Of a stretch of 64,000 nt of DNA, positions 1 to 11,735 are shown in pieces. Origin of the DNA: Tetrapyrgos nigripes (lineage: Eukaryota > Basidiomycota > Agaricomycetes > Agaricales > Campanellaceae). The notes below the pieces were generated by a model. The model was not told the origin of the DNA. It saw nothing but the letters and a program-made list of their open reading frames with translations, and did no database searches. Every line of letters begins with the position of its first letter. Position 1 is the first letter of the stretch. The stretch is from positions 310,001 through 374,000 of the forward strand of contig JAACJM010000058.1 of the NCBI GenBank assembly GCA_013368315.1, given 5' to 3'. The translations under genes were made by a program, and so were the position numbers.

Positions 1-589
1 AAGGCAGTTGGATCGAGACACAATGATCTCTATTCTGGCTTTAATGGTTTCTTGGCATTTGAGCGAGAGTTAAGGATGCGGTATCAAAATGTCTTAGGTT
101 AGTTTACATAAATATCATTCATTCAGTCATTGTTACTCACATATTTCTATAGTTGGTATTCCAAACCACTATGGTGAATCCGACCAGCATCGACGTCTTG
201 TGTCCCAGATGCTCCATGGTACCACCCATCCATCCCGAAAGCGCCAGGCTCAGGCTGCAGGACGTGTGAACCACGCACGTGAAACCAATCCTTTTGACAC
301 TCAGCGATTGCTGGCTCCACTCTGTCGTGCTCATAAAAGGGGGACACAAAAGCTCAAAGGAAAGTTTCAGCCAGATCCACTTTCCAATGGCTATGTTCCT
401 TCAGGATCCTCTGATGATGACATCTCTGTGTCTCACAAAGCTGGCCTAAATACTTCATCACACCAAGTCCTGCATGTTCACTTCAACTCAAACCACTCTG
501 ATGACTCCGCAGATGAGGTGCAGAATGCCCTTGTCACTGTCACAGGCCCTGTTATCTCTTCTCCTACCAAAACTCGCCATTAACGCACA

Positions 590-1690
590 GTGGCACAGAG
601 GCGTGTTCAGGACTGCTCCCCATCCAAAGGCTCATTGCGTCAGGATCCTGCTCAGGCCTTTGCCAATCTACTGCACCATGTCAAAGCATCAAAGCAGCTG
701 CCAGGATACAAGTGGTTCCGCAACTCATGCTGGCTGGATGCTACATTGGAGGGTCTGTCATGTGCAATGATATTTCATGGCTGTCTAAACGAGTTCTATG
801 ACCTTGTCAAAAATGAGGACCAATCTGCACCTATTTACCGCCTCTACTTACACTTCAAATTCTGACATGAATGCACTCTCCAAAATGTTCCTGCTGAGTC
901 TGGCCCAGCAAAGGAGATCACTGCTCTCCATGATGCATTTCGGCAGTATCTCTTTGAGGCTGGTGCCATGCCATATGCTCCTGATATCTATGCTTATCAA
1001 AGGTCTTTCGTGAGTATAACACTTGGTTGGTCCCCAGTCATTTGGCTAACACACTTATCAGAACTGGCTGGAAATTATTCTGGATGGCACAGGGAATTTT
1101 CCACAGGCAGAATCCTGTGCAAGTTACTTTGAAGCTCAACAGATCACTGTCAGAATATGCAGTGGCAGTACTACACCCCATGTCAAGGTCCAAGACTGGG
1201 GGCATCATGGGCATACAATACTGCCTCTGGCAGAAGGGCAATGGGAAAAACATCATGGCAATATTCAGCAGTGGTTACATTCAATCATGGCATATTCAGC
1301 AGTGGTTACATTCAAAAACCTTGCTCTCATGGATTATTCATACTGATCCCTCACTGCATTGCTGGAGTAGGGACTGTACAGGAGTGCCACAGGAGCTTGA
1401 ATTCCTTGCAGATATTCCGGTGTTGCTTATTCTCAAACCAGAGGTGCCTGAAAGGGCTGGTGAGAATGGGGAACAAATTAATTTCTGGGACTTCCCTCTC
1501 AAACTTTATCCAATGGCAAAAACACATGCAAAGGATGGAGTTGTTTATGAGATGGTGGCGCGCATGTTCCGCAGCAAGGATCACTATATCACATGAACTA
1601 TCATTCCAACCTCCAAGCGGTCGTATGCATTGTTCGAATATGATGGGATACAATTCAATGGACAGAGCCAGCAAATAGAGGGCAGTTTGG
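590..1690 (+). other. C19 (ubiquitin-specific protease)-like domain remnant
   Basis: This is a domain of the preceding gene. A Cys-box-like motif, NSCWLDATLE, is encoded near 716-750. A His-box-like motif, KDHYIT, lies at 1576-1593, and downstream of the stop comes RSYALFEYDG in the same frame. Cys box first, then a His box followed by a tyrosine-rich YxxFEYDG segment about 300 residues later, is the order in peptidase C19 enzymes, which remove ubiquitin from proteins. Residues between the boxes are recovered only by changing frame around 1330-1380. A 26-base direct duplication at about 1260-1312 may have caused that shift. The catalytic Cys and His look preserved, but the TGA directly after the His box would truncate the domain. 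The family call rests on these two boxes only. Confidence 0.4.
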
Positions 1691-2295
1691 CAGATGTCAT
1701 ATAAGGCAGGGCACCAAAATGTTCCCCAGGATATTGGTCTCATGGTGTCATATACAAGCTCAAAGGCGGGCTAGCTGCACAGAAGGTTTATCAAAACTAT
1801 CAACAGCGAGAAGCAAAGAAACATCTCTCACTAAATCTGGACTCTGCTTCAATCACTGCTCCTGGGTGGAAGTCACAAGGCCAGAATTCCTCAAAATCAC
1901 AAGAATTCTATCGAAAAAATGATTTTTTGGACACTGATGGAATCAATATCCAGATTGCAACCCTCAATGTATATCTACAGCCTCAGACTTCTGAATCTGA
2001 CTCAGGTTCATCAGACTCAATAGCAGCCGCCATCTTACAGACCATAGAATCACCACAATCACTTTTAGCTACCAAGAATACTGACAATGGTACTACTGGC
2101 AAGGTATGTAGTGCAAATTAGACATACAAGCTGCTAAATCCAGCTTTTATAGGGTGACATGGTCAAGAGGTTCTTCAATATGACAGGACTCACTAGTCAG
2201 TTTAAGAATCCAGATAAGATGTGGAAAACCAAGGTAGCCTCAAATATTTGACTAAATCTGTGAACTGAATTTCCAGCTTTCAGATTGCCCCAGTT

Positions 2296-3230
2296 GTGAA
2301 TGAAATGAAGCATGGAAAGAAATACACATGGAACAACCAGTTTGTCATTACACAAGAAGACATTGATGAATATGCAGAGATCAGATCTGGCAATCCAAGC
2401 TTCCTGACCAACTCAGCTCTTAATGGCTATTTTGATGCATTTTTTGATGATGACAACTTGAAGGATGTCTACTTGGTTAGTCCTGGCCTTGTCCAGCACT
2501 GGAACCATATATGGAAAGAAAAGGATGCTGTTCAAAAGGAGAAGATAGACAAGTTTTATCAAAGATACTCAGTAAGGTTTTATGTAATATGTTTGGAGAG
2601 GGAAACTTAAAATTCTTGACAGGCTCATTGGCCCTCCTGCCCTCACCTGGTCATCTGGCCAACTGAATTATTAGAGGGTTATGCTATTCTTTGTGTTATG
2701 GATTTTCATCACAAAGTGCTCCGAGTTCTTGATTCCAGCGTTCTTGATTCCAGCAGGAAGGCAAGTCATCCCAAGCTGGATTGGAAGGCATCTGAATATC
2801 AAGATGCAATTACAGTGAGCATTATTTCTCAGTTTGATTTCTTGATGAGATAATCCATAATCTGCTCTAGAAATTTCATAGTTGGCTCCAACTTGAATGC
2901 CAGAGTCTAAGCAATGGTGATCAAGAGGCTGTAGATAATATGCTATTGCATGATTTAAATTATGACTGCTATCCCAAGGTAGAGCAATTGTCAAGAGGTA
3001 ACAAGGGGTTTGACTGACTCACACTCACCTTTACAGGGCTATCCCTATACTGAAAATGAAATTGACTGGAGAATCTATGCTGTTGCAGCTGCCCAGCTCC
3101 TGCTAATAAGACCTGACCTTATAACGCAGGATCTAAGGAAATATATTAGTGCGGAGACAGCATGCTATGTTAGATCTCATCTGCTGGAGATGATATGGCA
3201 TGTAGATCTAATACCAGTAGAGCAAGTCAC
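2296..3230 (+). other. Ulp1 (C48)-like protease domain with altered catalytic positions
   Basis: Exons 2296-2575, about 2626-2815 and about 3040-3165 join in phase across GT...AG introns. They give an N-terminal part (FLTNSALNGYFDAFF, DVYLVSPGLVQHW), a core ILCVMDFHHKVLRVLDSS and a C-terminal part IDWRIYAVAAAQLL. This is the layout of Ulp1/SENP cysteine proteases, which process SUMO-like proteins: HW-x-L-C-V, then V-x-x-LDS, then DCG-x-F/Y. The His-Trp pair expected before LCV reads Tyr-Ala here, and the Cys of the DCG motif reads Trp (TGG). The Asp of LDS is kept. A 15-base tandem duplication creates VLDSSVLDSS. If my alignment is right, the domain cannot be catalytic. Confidence 0.45.
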
Positions 3231-3466
3231 TTTTTGTTACATGTTGAACAGTAATCTAACATACTTTGGATAGGGCTGAAAAAAAGACAGTGCACAAGAC
3301 TGTGCGACGAAGCAGTCGAGGAAAAGCAGACCAGGAAAATCCCAAGAAGAGGTAAGTAATTAAATCACAAAATAAAAGGGGAGCTTAATAGCCTTCTCTC
3401 AGTGAAAATGAGAAGCTCAAATGGGTGACAGAGGGAAAGTGGTCTTGGGCATATGTTGATGAATAA

Positions 3467-4660
3467 AGTATTATACCTTGTCATGGGTCATGCATAGATC
3501 AGGCACCCTTATCCATTTTCTCAAACACATGTTCAACACATGTTCTCTCATACTCATTCTGACTCCTTCTGACTCATACATACAATATATAAACAGTAAA
3601 TACATGATTTTTTCCAACTCCTTGTCTGCAAGTACTTACCTACAAATGGTATTTCTATTCACGATTCACGAGAATGGTATAGATACACTGTAAATTTGCC
3701 TATTGAAACAGTTGCTCCGAGCACTGATTGAAGCATAACTTTTGCATCGAGCCAGTCACAGCTTAACAGATAATTTTGGCATGAAGCTCTGAGCCATGTC
3801 TTCCTGCAAAAATGCAATTTTTAGTGAAAGATACACGGGTGTCGATTCAGGGCCTCAAACTTTCCAGGAAGAGGAGCCGCATGTGTTTGCAGTTCAGCCA
3901 CTGGGCCTGTTACAACGCCATCGGGCGAATTGCATAATAACTCAAATCAACTATCAAATTCTCATTCCATTCAATTCCCGTCATTCACACCACACCACAA
4001 AGTTCAACGCAATTCTAACTTGAATTCTATTTAACTTTTGATGCAAGTTGTACTCCAATCTGCCCAGCATAATTTCAAACGACTCTATCCAATCATTCAT
4101 ATTATCATGATTCGACTCAAGTTGGACTCAAGCTAAAAGGCTAAATTCTTGTAAAATAAACATCAAATAATAAAGATGCCAAAATATGTAGAATTTAGCC
4201 AGACATTGGGGTATGTAATGTGTCGCTACAGTAGACAACAAAATCTCGAAAAGATGTCAACATCGCCTGTGATTTGAGTGATTTAACCAGTCTATTTCCG
4301 TGTTTCCTCTGCTCAGCTGTCTCACGTACCTGCACCAGACATTCTGGGCAGATACTGAGGACACGGCCGCAGACAGCCTCCGAGTCACTTCCAACATTGT
4401 TGACAGCGACAACAAAGAATCATAGTCCTGAACGAGAGCGATGGGTGTGGACTCGATGCACTAAGGTTCCGAGAAAGTGACCGTCAATAATCCCAAAAAG
4501 ACTGATGTTGTGATTAGGCTGGGGTCGAGGCATTGGGCATTGGATATCCTCAGTGGATAGCAAATTCTTGTGTCCCCAATGACCAAGTACAAAAACTTAT
4601 CCATCCTGAACATGAACAGTACTTGATGACAATGGCAAAGACTGGCTGAGTCCAACAACG
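3467..4660. other. Non-coding interval, no recognised feature
   Basis: AT-rich sequence with only short chance frames on both strands. I see no conserved protein motif, repeat structure or RNA gene. Confidence 0.4.
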
Positions 4661-4689
4661 AGTGATTTGCCTTCAAATGAAGGGTGTAA

Positions 4690-5460
4690 AATCCAGTGAG
4701 ATAGAATGGGCTATCAAATGGATCATGAGACAAATTAAGACAACAACATAAGTTCGGCATACCTGTGGATCAGACTCTGGATTCCAAGCCCCTGTTGGGT
4801 CTGGACCATTATCCTCAACAGGATTCAGTGGACTGGGTGTCCTAGCAGGTACATAACCTTCTTGTGGATGATAAGGGACATCAAGTATGGTGGGCCTATA
4901 CCAGGTGTATGTCCGAAAGTAGCCTTGATTTTTGCGAACTGGTGAAGACTCCTCCAAGATGAGCCAAGTCCTATCAGATAATTTAAAATGAGAATGAGCG
5001 GAGTTAGGATTTATTAATGAGATTTAAACATACTGGCGGTCTCAAACATCATCATAGTCAAACCATATGCATGGATTAACTCCATTGACTGTCCAAATTT
5101 CAAGCTCGACATAAAGCTCCAGTCCACTACAATTGTTGGATCAGCGGACATCCTTGACAGTACCCAGCTTTGTACAATGAAGACCACCAACAATGCTAAC
5201 ATCATTGTTTAACCAAGGTGTGGGCCCCGGGTATAAAGGATTTCTTAAGTAGGATGTAATATGAGTATATGTAATGATTTCAATGAGATGAGAGTTAACA
5301 CACCCAAGATTGACCAGAAAATCAGACTGGAAATGTCCATCCTCCTCCATGATTTGTTGGGGCAGTAGAAATGTGCTCCCAGCTTATATATCTCATCCCC
5401 GAGCTCGAAGTAAAAACCGGCCGCTATCCGCAGTTTGCACTGTGCCAGCGGGCAAATGGC
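4690..5460 (-). pseudogene. Coding-like fragments of an unrecognised gene
   Basis: Read on the minus strand, several pieces have protein-like composition but lie in different frames: LGDEIYKLGAHFYCPNKSW (about 5340-5400), LELYVELEIWTVNGVNPC (about 5060-5125) and RPTILDVPYHPQEGYVPA (about 4845-4900), the last followed by a proline-rich PLNPVEDNGPDPTG stretch. They could be exons of one decayed minus-strand gene, read from about 5460 down to 4690. I cannot assign a family, and no start or stop can be fixed. The pieces sit between two non-coding intervals, so neighbours give no help. Confidence 0.2.
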
Positions 5461-6030
5461 AGGGTTCAGACACTACCACATGTTTTTATTTTGAGTCTAC
5501 AGCTTTAATCATTCCTGTAGGAGTTGTACCTACAGTCATTAGAGGTTGATTATTAACGATGTAGGTAATATGGATGGTTGCTGGAGGTTGTAGTAGCTGA
5601 TAGGGGTTTCAGCCACAATGGAAGTACTTATGAGATAAGTACTAGTTGCAAGGGTTGAAAAAATAGGGGATGCTGGCCAGAAGCTTCTGATGAATGCTGA
5701 AGATTGCTGGATGCAAATTCCTGAAAAGCTAGATATGATTATGGCTGTTGTAGGTAGGTTGAAAACAAAAGATCTAGACTAAGGAGATAGGTAGCTATGT
5801 TACAGTATATATGGTTTCAAGAGTTGTTTAGTGAGTTAGTAAGTATTAAAGCGAGTCATACAGGTCCAGATCCGTATTTTCTAGTCATATGTCGGAGTGA
5901 ATCAAGAAAATTGCCGTGTGGCAACAAAGATTGAGGCGTAAAGAGGTTTGAAAGTCATGAGAAAATATCTGGGTATTGCCACAGTATGCGGGACGCTGTC
6001 CTTACTTGTCCCGAATCAAATTGCTACCAC
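5461..6030. other. Non-coding interval
   Basis: Low-complexity AG-rich sequence without a convincing reading frame or repeat. Confidence 0.35.
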
Positions 6031-6039
6031 CAAGACGCA

Positions 6040-6600
6040 GCCCAGACGCACCAAGACGCACCAAATTTTCCGGATGCGTCTATGCGTCTGCCCGTGCGTC
6101 TGTGCGTCTGCCTGTGCATCTGTGCGTCTCACATTTTGAATGAATTAAATTGATGATCTGGGGTCTGCCTGTGCATCTGTGTGTCTTGCATTTTGAATGG
6201 ATTACCTTGATGACCTGGAGTTGAACTATGATTGAATTCAGGATCATTTCATGAATGCATGTACATGTATGGTAGTATCTTTGACTCAGATTTTTTTGAA
6301 AATCCATATCCTCATCTATGATTTCAATAATAATTTTATATAGAAAGGCTTCCTACTGTACACAGATACTGCCAGATACTACAATACTGAGATGGTAAAG
6401 ATGAAGGAGAATCTGAAGATGGGTGAGTGATGATCTTTGAAACTGCATTCTCAGTGGCAGATCAACGTGCTTGCTTGAGAGCAGTTTGCAGTTCTGTTCA
6501 ATCAAGATGCATGCATCTCTTGTGGCTTGGTGCATCTAGCAGCAAGACGCACAAAGACGCACAAAGACTCACAAGACTCACGAAAAAGACGCAGAATTCT
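6040..6600. repeat. Clusters of short GACGCA / TGCGTC inverted repeats
   Basis: At 6040-6130 the sequence reads several AGACGCACCA units and then the complementary GTGCGTCTG units, so the cluster can fold back on itself. A diverged GTGCATCTGTGTGTC copy lies at about 6170-6186. A further AGACGCACAA cluster lies at 6543-6595. The arrangement suggests a foldback MITE or a decayed satellite-like element about 0.55 kb long. No protein is encoded: frames rich in Cys/Val here are artefacts of the repeat. Confidence 0.4.
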
Positions 6601-6918
6601 AGGTGCCATGTACAATTATCAGTAGTAAAACAAACATTGAAGTAGAAGCCCCCCTATTCACGCCTCTGTACGCGTACTACTGTAGGAAACTCTTCAAACA
6701 AAGTTTGAGTTGGAAAGTGATAAGATATCCTAGCCTGCATCAGGTTTTCAGCAAATCACTCATGCCCAAAGACACAGTAATTATATAAAATTGTAGGATG
6801 AACCTTATGAGCTCGTTTATAAAAATCGTAGGATAATCTTAAGGTTAGCTTTTTATAAAACCACTGCCAATTAACCTACCACTAAGACACACATTCAGCT
6901 GACTAGATCTCTGGGCTG

Positions 6919-6946
6919 AGAGCTATGGACCTTGGTCCATAGCTCT
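6919..6946. repeat. Perfect 13-bp hairpin with 2-nt loop
   Basis: AGAGCTATGGACC is followed after TT by its exact reverse complement. Shorter complementary stretches (GCTGAG / CTCAGC) lie outside. It could be the core of a small palindromic element or a structured transcript end. No neighbouring gene decides between these. Confidence 0.5.
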
Positions 6947-7339
6947 TGAGGCTCCTCAGCTAGGCTTTGGACAGTAATTTGGCTTGGACAGCCACTTTCC
7001 AAATCGAGCACCCATATTACATATTACACTTTAGTAGTACAGTATTGGGCCGTCGTACCGTCGTCGACTCATAGCGACACTTGCGTCAGGGCTGGTCAGG
7101 GTCGGGCACAGACATTATTATTTGTTATGTATGTATAATACCGGTACCATATGCCTTAGTCCTCAGCAGCCTCCAGTCTCTTCATCTTCTTCATTGTCAA
7201 AACACTCCGGGAGAGTCGGCTCATATTCCTCCTTGCTACTCACATGAGGTCAAGGGCACATTGGGGATTGTTGCTGTAGTGCACTGTGTCATATGTATGC
7301 TTTGTAGATGTTGTATGCTGGACGCTAAGCATTGGAAAG

Positions 7340-7740
7340 TCAGCCAAGTAAATGTAGAGAGAAAAGTAATGAAAAGACGCACCCATGACCATTATGCCTC
7401 GCAGTGCCCACACGCATCCATAGCCCAGACTCCCTCCCTACATCTATGATAGGCTTAGACCCACTCCCATCATTAACCCCGTGCTCTGAGTGCTCCTTCG
7501 CCCATTTAATCAACTCCCCTTCTCCAGGATTACTTCCCCCAAACAGGACGATTCCATCATACAAGGGGCGGCAATGGCTGATAGAAAAGTGTGTGTTTTT
7601 TGGGACGAAGGTGCCATAAGTGTTACGAAGAGATTTGCAACAGGAGAATGCTGGTGGAGGTATGGAGGTACATATGAGTGGTGCAATGTAAAAGTTGACA
7701 TCCATGCAAGGCCAAGCATGCTGGAGGCGGTATCTTGAAT
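7340..7740. other. Overlapping open frames on both strands, coding status unclear
   Basis: A minus frame (7705-7340) and a plus frame (7573-7738, starting MADRKVCVFWDEG) overlap. Neither shows a motif I recognise, and no flanking exons support either. The surrounding 6.6-10.1 kb is otherwise non-coding. Confidence 0.12.
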
Positions 7741-8739
7741 GAGAGAGGTCCTCTATACAACTGGATCTCCATTGTTGTCCTTTATGGAAGCAGGAGAAGA
7801 GTGGCAGGGATGCCCAAGGGATGCGCTAGCAGTTCAACGATGATGACACGTCGTCAAATTAGCATCGAATTAGCGTCGAACAGTTCCTCCCACGCATTTT
7901 GTGGGCGCTTAGCATGCCATCTCGAGCTTTGCTTCAACTCATGTGGTACCTACAGAGCGTTTTATCGGAGAGGTTCAGGATAAGGCCATAGTATGTATGA
8001 GCACTGCCAGAATATTTCTTGAAGCTATCGGTTGAGTAATGTGCAATATACTTGCCAATTAATGTAAAACAGTCATAAAATGGTTAATAACAGACATTCG
8101 TCTTGAATTAGGGGTATGATGTAGTGATCTTAAAATCACCAAAAAATGGGGAAATGCAGTAAATAACATATAAAAGAGCAATTGGAAGGTATCCAGCCAT
8201 ATTATGGACATCTGAGATTGATAGAGCCTTGAAAGCACTTTGGGATGCAAAAACCACAAAAAATGATAATCCAAAGACTCGAAAGCATACATTACTTGCC
8301 CAACTCATCTGCATATATTGACACTTGGTACCAAGACCCATAGCTGAGTCTATATACATGTAAAATCTTTATTTTGGAGCTCTGGGTGTGATCTAACCAG
8401 TTTATCCAAGTCAGAATGATCATACACTGTGAATGATTATTGATTTAATGTCGAACTATGCATGTGGCAACCTTGGCTCGAGTGTTTTTCTTTATGTCGG
8501 ACACCATTTAGGGTGCAGCAGGGACCATGCATTCACCCGTATGCATATATTTGGGGAGAATATGTGATGGTGCACAGAGCGAAAAAGGGACCATGCCTGA
8601 CCCGACCCTGATTGCCGTGGGAACCGATGCTAGCTACGGATTTCCGATAATTATAAATCCTGGTGGGTACTCTTAATCATATCCTCTTTCGCTGGGTACG
8701 ATGATAACCTCTGGAGGCCCAGTAATGTCATTATGTATC

Positions 8740-9770
8740 TAGGCGGGTGCCCAAGCAGGGTGGAAATTCCCAGGGTGTGGTGCTCCCTGCCGACAGCATC
8801 CTTTCGCCAAACCCTCTCTGTTTGCTTATGTACCATTTACAGATTGTACGCATGTAATTCATTTCAATAATACTGAAGTGGGGCAATATATATAGTAGCA
8901 ATGGCAGGCGTGCAAGGAGGGCGGAAATATTCCCATGCAGGGATCATCCTGAGCCCAAGCGCTTTCCAAATATCCCAGACCAGCATGCTTACAGTAGACC
9001 TAAAAGCAAGCTCAGTTGAGCTCATGTACCATTACTGACTTATGTACTAATGCAATTTGTAGGTAGTATGGCAATATACTATTTGATACCAGGAAGCTGA
9101 CCACGTTAGTGTTTTTAAATCATATAAAATTACTGAGGGAAATTTAGATTACAAAAACTTTAGCATAGTGTAGTAGGGCTTCTTAGGAATCTGCTGATAT
9201 ACAAATCAGCACCGTGCAAGCTGTGGTCAAGGAGTAGGGAGGATTTTCGCGACGCAAGTCTGTTTTTGGCCAAAACTGGCACCTGGCCACCTGCTCTGGC
9301 CCAGAACTGTGCACATGTACATGAGCTATAAAACCTGGAGGATTATATATCCTTAGCATATAGAACTATGCTGAATACCTTTGGCAGTGTAACAGTACAC
9401 TTGCTGTCGAGCAGTGGTCACTCTAAGGGCAGTTTTGGGCATGGGAACAGTATTTTAGGAAACCCTTCATTTCGGGTTTTCGGGCCACTCTTTTACCGGT
9501 ATCTCATGAAGCAAGTACCGACCCCCTTCAAAGTTTGACATCCAAGTGTGCCCCACCCAGACATATTTTTAAGGCACCCTAGACCCACCCCAATGTAGAC
9601 ATAAAGTCAGATAATTGCCAAATGGCCAGCTTCCTGGTACAAGATAGTATATAGCAAAAATGGCGCTGTGGCAGGTGCCAGCAGGGTGGAAATGTTCCCA
9701 CGCACGGAATAGCCTGAGCCCAAGCGTATCCTGAATAACACGAGCCAGCCCAGGGATTTCCGAAAAATCT
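8740..9770. repeat. Three diverged copies of a GGGTGGAAAT...CCCAAGCG repeat
   Basis: Segments at about 8750-8810, 8905-8990 and 9670-9760 share an AGGGTGGAAATxTTCCCA core. The last two also share GCCTGAGCCCAAGCG and a trailing CCAGC. They are direct repeats with clear divergence, probably parts of an old non-coding element. The rest of 7741-10173 shows no gene I can support. Confidence 0.4.
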
Positions 9771-10173
9771 GATGGCAGCCTGGTGTTGAGCTACACCTAA
9801 GATGGCATATTCCGAGAGGCAGGATGAGCTAGACCGCTGAAAAAGGCAGGTCACTTACAAAGGCGCTCTAGTCACATGTGACCAAGGTTCAACCGTCGCT
9901 TTTTATAAAGGAGCTTCTAAGGTTATAACCCCGATATTTAGCTTCCCCAGTCCACCCCCCCTCGCCCAATCACATGCTTATCCACGTGACTTGCAATGCA
10001 CCTCAAATCCTTGCCTCAATCCTCTTTCACATCTTGCTCACTTGTTACCTCTTAGAAAGGTGGTCTAACACTCTAAATTTGATTATATGTACAATTAATT
10101 GAAATATAAGCTATTTCAAGATGGCAGAAAGACTGTGAGCGCGCCGAAGCCTTAATAGTAGGTAAGTACGCAT

Positions 10174-10362
10174 TGAGAACTCGTCCTGAGAGTGACTAGT
10201 AACACGTGAGAGAAGATAGAGAGAAAATTGGACAAGAACAGAATCTAGAACACGTTGTATTTGAGATGATGAAAGTAAAAAGCTAAGGTACAAAAGTATG
10301 TGACTAATCTAAATATGTGATGTTACAATCATGTGATCATGTAACGTAATGATATGTTTACA
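10174..10362 (-). repeat. 3' LTR of chromovirus
   Basis: About 189 bases match 19958-20129, apart from a ~20-base gap and scattered substitutions. In element orientation it begins TGTAAACATAT and ends in a CA next to GAGTTCT. The start is fixed by the adjoining polypurine tract. Confidence 0.75.
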
Positions 10363-10375
10363 CTCCTCCACATTC
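10363..10375 (-). other. Polypurine tract of chromovirus
   Basis: The minus strand reads GAATGTGGAGGAG directly before the TGT of the 3' LTR, the expected primer site for plus-strand DNA synthesis. Confidence 0.7.
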
Positions 10376-10469
10376 TAAAGCAAAATGTAGTGTATGAAGC
10401 ATGGAATGTGGTAGGAATTTATAACAAACAGGAGAATGACCTAAAAAGGAAACTCTAGTTAGTAGTGGG

Positions 10470-10735
10470 TCACAGCACATCTTCATTATACATTTCCTCT
10501 GGTCCCATGCCACCTTGCTTAGCCCATTCATCTATACATTTGCAGTCCCTGATTTCTGAGAAGGGAATCCATTTGTCACCTTCAGGGCCTTCACTGACCC
10601 AACGGACAAGGAATTGCCAACCCTGACCACATCTGCAAGAATCAATAACGCGGTCAATGAAATGTTCCGATTTACCATTAACCAAAATTGGCAGAGGAGC
10701 AGGCTCGCGTGCATGACCAGGAAATTCCATGTCGT
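10470..10735 (-). CDS. Chromodomain end of Pol
   Basis: The frame encodes HFIDRVIDSC, then GWQFLVRWVSEGP and WIPFSEIRDC. This is the chromodomain pattern: a hydrophobic strand, then LVRW, then WxPxxxI. In chromovirus integrases this module binds modified histone tails and biases integration. It is separated from the integrase frame (10760 upwards) by a frame change near 10735-10760, and the stop is at 10470. The histone-binding role is family knowledge; only the motif is seen here. Confidence 0.7.
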
Positions 10736-10759
10736 CTTTTGACCTGTCTGAGCATACTG

Positions 10760-11735
10760 TCAGGGACAGTTGGCAGTGGAAAGCATCACCATGTCTCCCA
10801 ATTTAAACTTGGATGGCGAGCCATGCCATTTGTCCACTTGACTCGCTTGCTGTGTCTTTGCTGTGAACAGAGCATCCCACACATCTTGTTCTATCACAAA
10901 CATACAGTCCAAGAATGCTCGAACGTCCATGTTCTCATCAGTGTCAGATCTAGGCATTAAGGGAGGTAGTACATGAGGAGACCAGCCAGTTTTTAATTGG
11001 AACATTGACATTCCAATACTAGCATTCTCTGAATTCATAATATCAAAGCGCATCTTGGGCAAGGCTTTCACCCAGCCCTTTTGCTGACAGGAGATATAAT
11101 AACGTAGTGCCTGATTAATTGTCTTATTTGAACACTCAGATGATTCATCACTTTCAGGATGAACTTGACGCCTGTCAGTGTTGTGAATGCCTTTCAAAAA
11201 TTCAACAGGAACAGTTTGTCACAGTCGGAAACCAACTCCAAGGGTAAACCGTTCTTGCAATACCATTCATTGAAAAAGAGTAGAGCACAATCTTCAGCTG
11301 TGATGTCAGTTTGAGTCGCTGCAATGCGTAGATCTGCACCCAGCCTATCTGTCATCAATAGTATGCAATTGAACCCTTTGTCCTTGGGCAGGGGCCCAAT
11401 AAAATCCAGAGCAACACTCTCCAAACAACTATCAGGAGCGGGTAGGGGATGCAGGGGACCCTTTGGATTCTTGGCTGTAGAACCCTTGTTACATTGACAG
11501 TCTTGGCAAGAAGGCATGTAAGATCCCACAAGATTCTTATGCATATTCAGCCAATAATAAGACTCTTGGAGGTACATGTAACACTTATCACCTCCAAAGT
11601 GCCCAGTACTATCATGTGCAAGACGATATAATGGTTCTCTTAAATTCCCAGTTCCAGGGATTACCAAACGATTAGCCACAAACCAAAGTCCCAAGCATTT
11701 CTCTATTCCAGGAGGCAGTGTCAAGTCCATGCGGA
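10760..11735 (-). pseudogene. Integrase domain of chromovirus Pol (frame-broken)
   Basis: The first frame (11735-11194) starts LPPGIEKCLGLWFVANRL and holds an HHCC zinc finger (HDSTGHFGG ... CQDCQCNKG). The first catalytic Asp is in ALDFIGPLP, and the second is in LVSDCDKLF. The next frame (11197-10760) carries HPESDESSECSNKTINQ, where the last Glu completes the D,D,E triad, and ends in a GD-x-V-x-LST segment. All three acidic residues look present, but a frame change at about 11195 separates them. Integrase joins retroviral-type DNA ends to target DNA. The upstream junction to RNase H is occupied by the insertion at about 11735-12290. Confidence 0.75.

Larger units (their letters stand above)
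1..3466 (+). pseudogene. 3' part of decayed transposon-encoded multidomain protein (C19-like and Ulp1-like regions)
   Basis: The reading frame enters the window from the left (codons from base 1, apparent donor at 98, acceptor near 152) and can be followed through many short introns to a TAA at 3464-3466. The first part (153-583) looks like the tail of a transposon protein seen in Agaricomycetes, with phrases such as GIPNHYGESD and NPFDTQRLL. A ubiquitin-hydrolase-like region (590-1690) and a Ulp1-like region (2296-3230) follow. The last exons (about 3272-3466) give a basic KKTVHKTVRRSSRGK tail, then a short end whose splice phase fits a 3352-3410 intron. It is broken by in-frame TAA at 581-583, TGA at 1594-1596 and frame changes near 1350. 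The first two stops are what a C-to-T change would give from CAA and CGA. The transposase core is outside the window, so the superfamily is not certain (KDZ-like is possible). Confidence 0.55.

Noticed and set aside
6080..6307. Cys/Arg-rich frame resembling a small secreted or zinc-binding peptide
   Set aside because: The composition is generated by the GACGCA/TGCGTC repeats.
7404..7738. NYN-like VCVFWDEG start
   Set aside because: The resemblance is limited to a few residues and the rest of the fold is absent.
9840..10173. Extending the chromovirus LTR leftwards
   Set aside because: Similarity to the right LTR stops at 10174, and the sequence beyond does not match 19880-19957.
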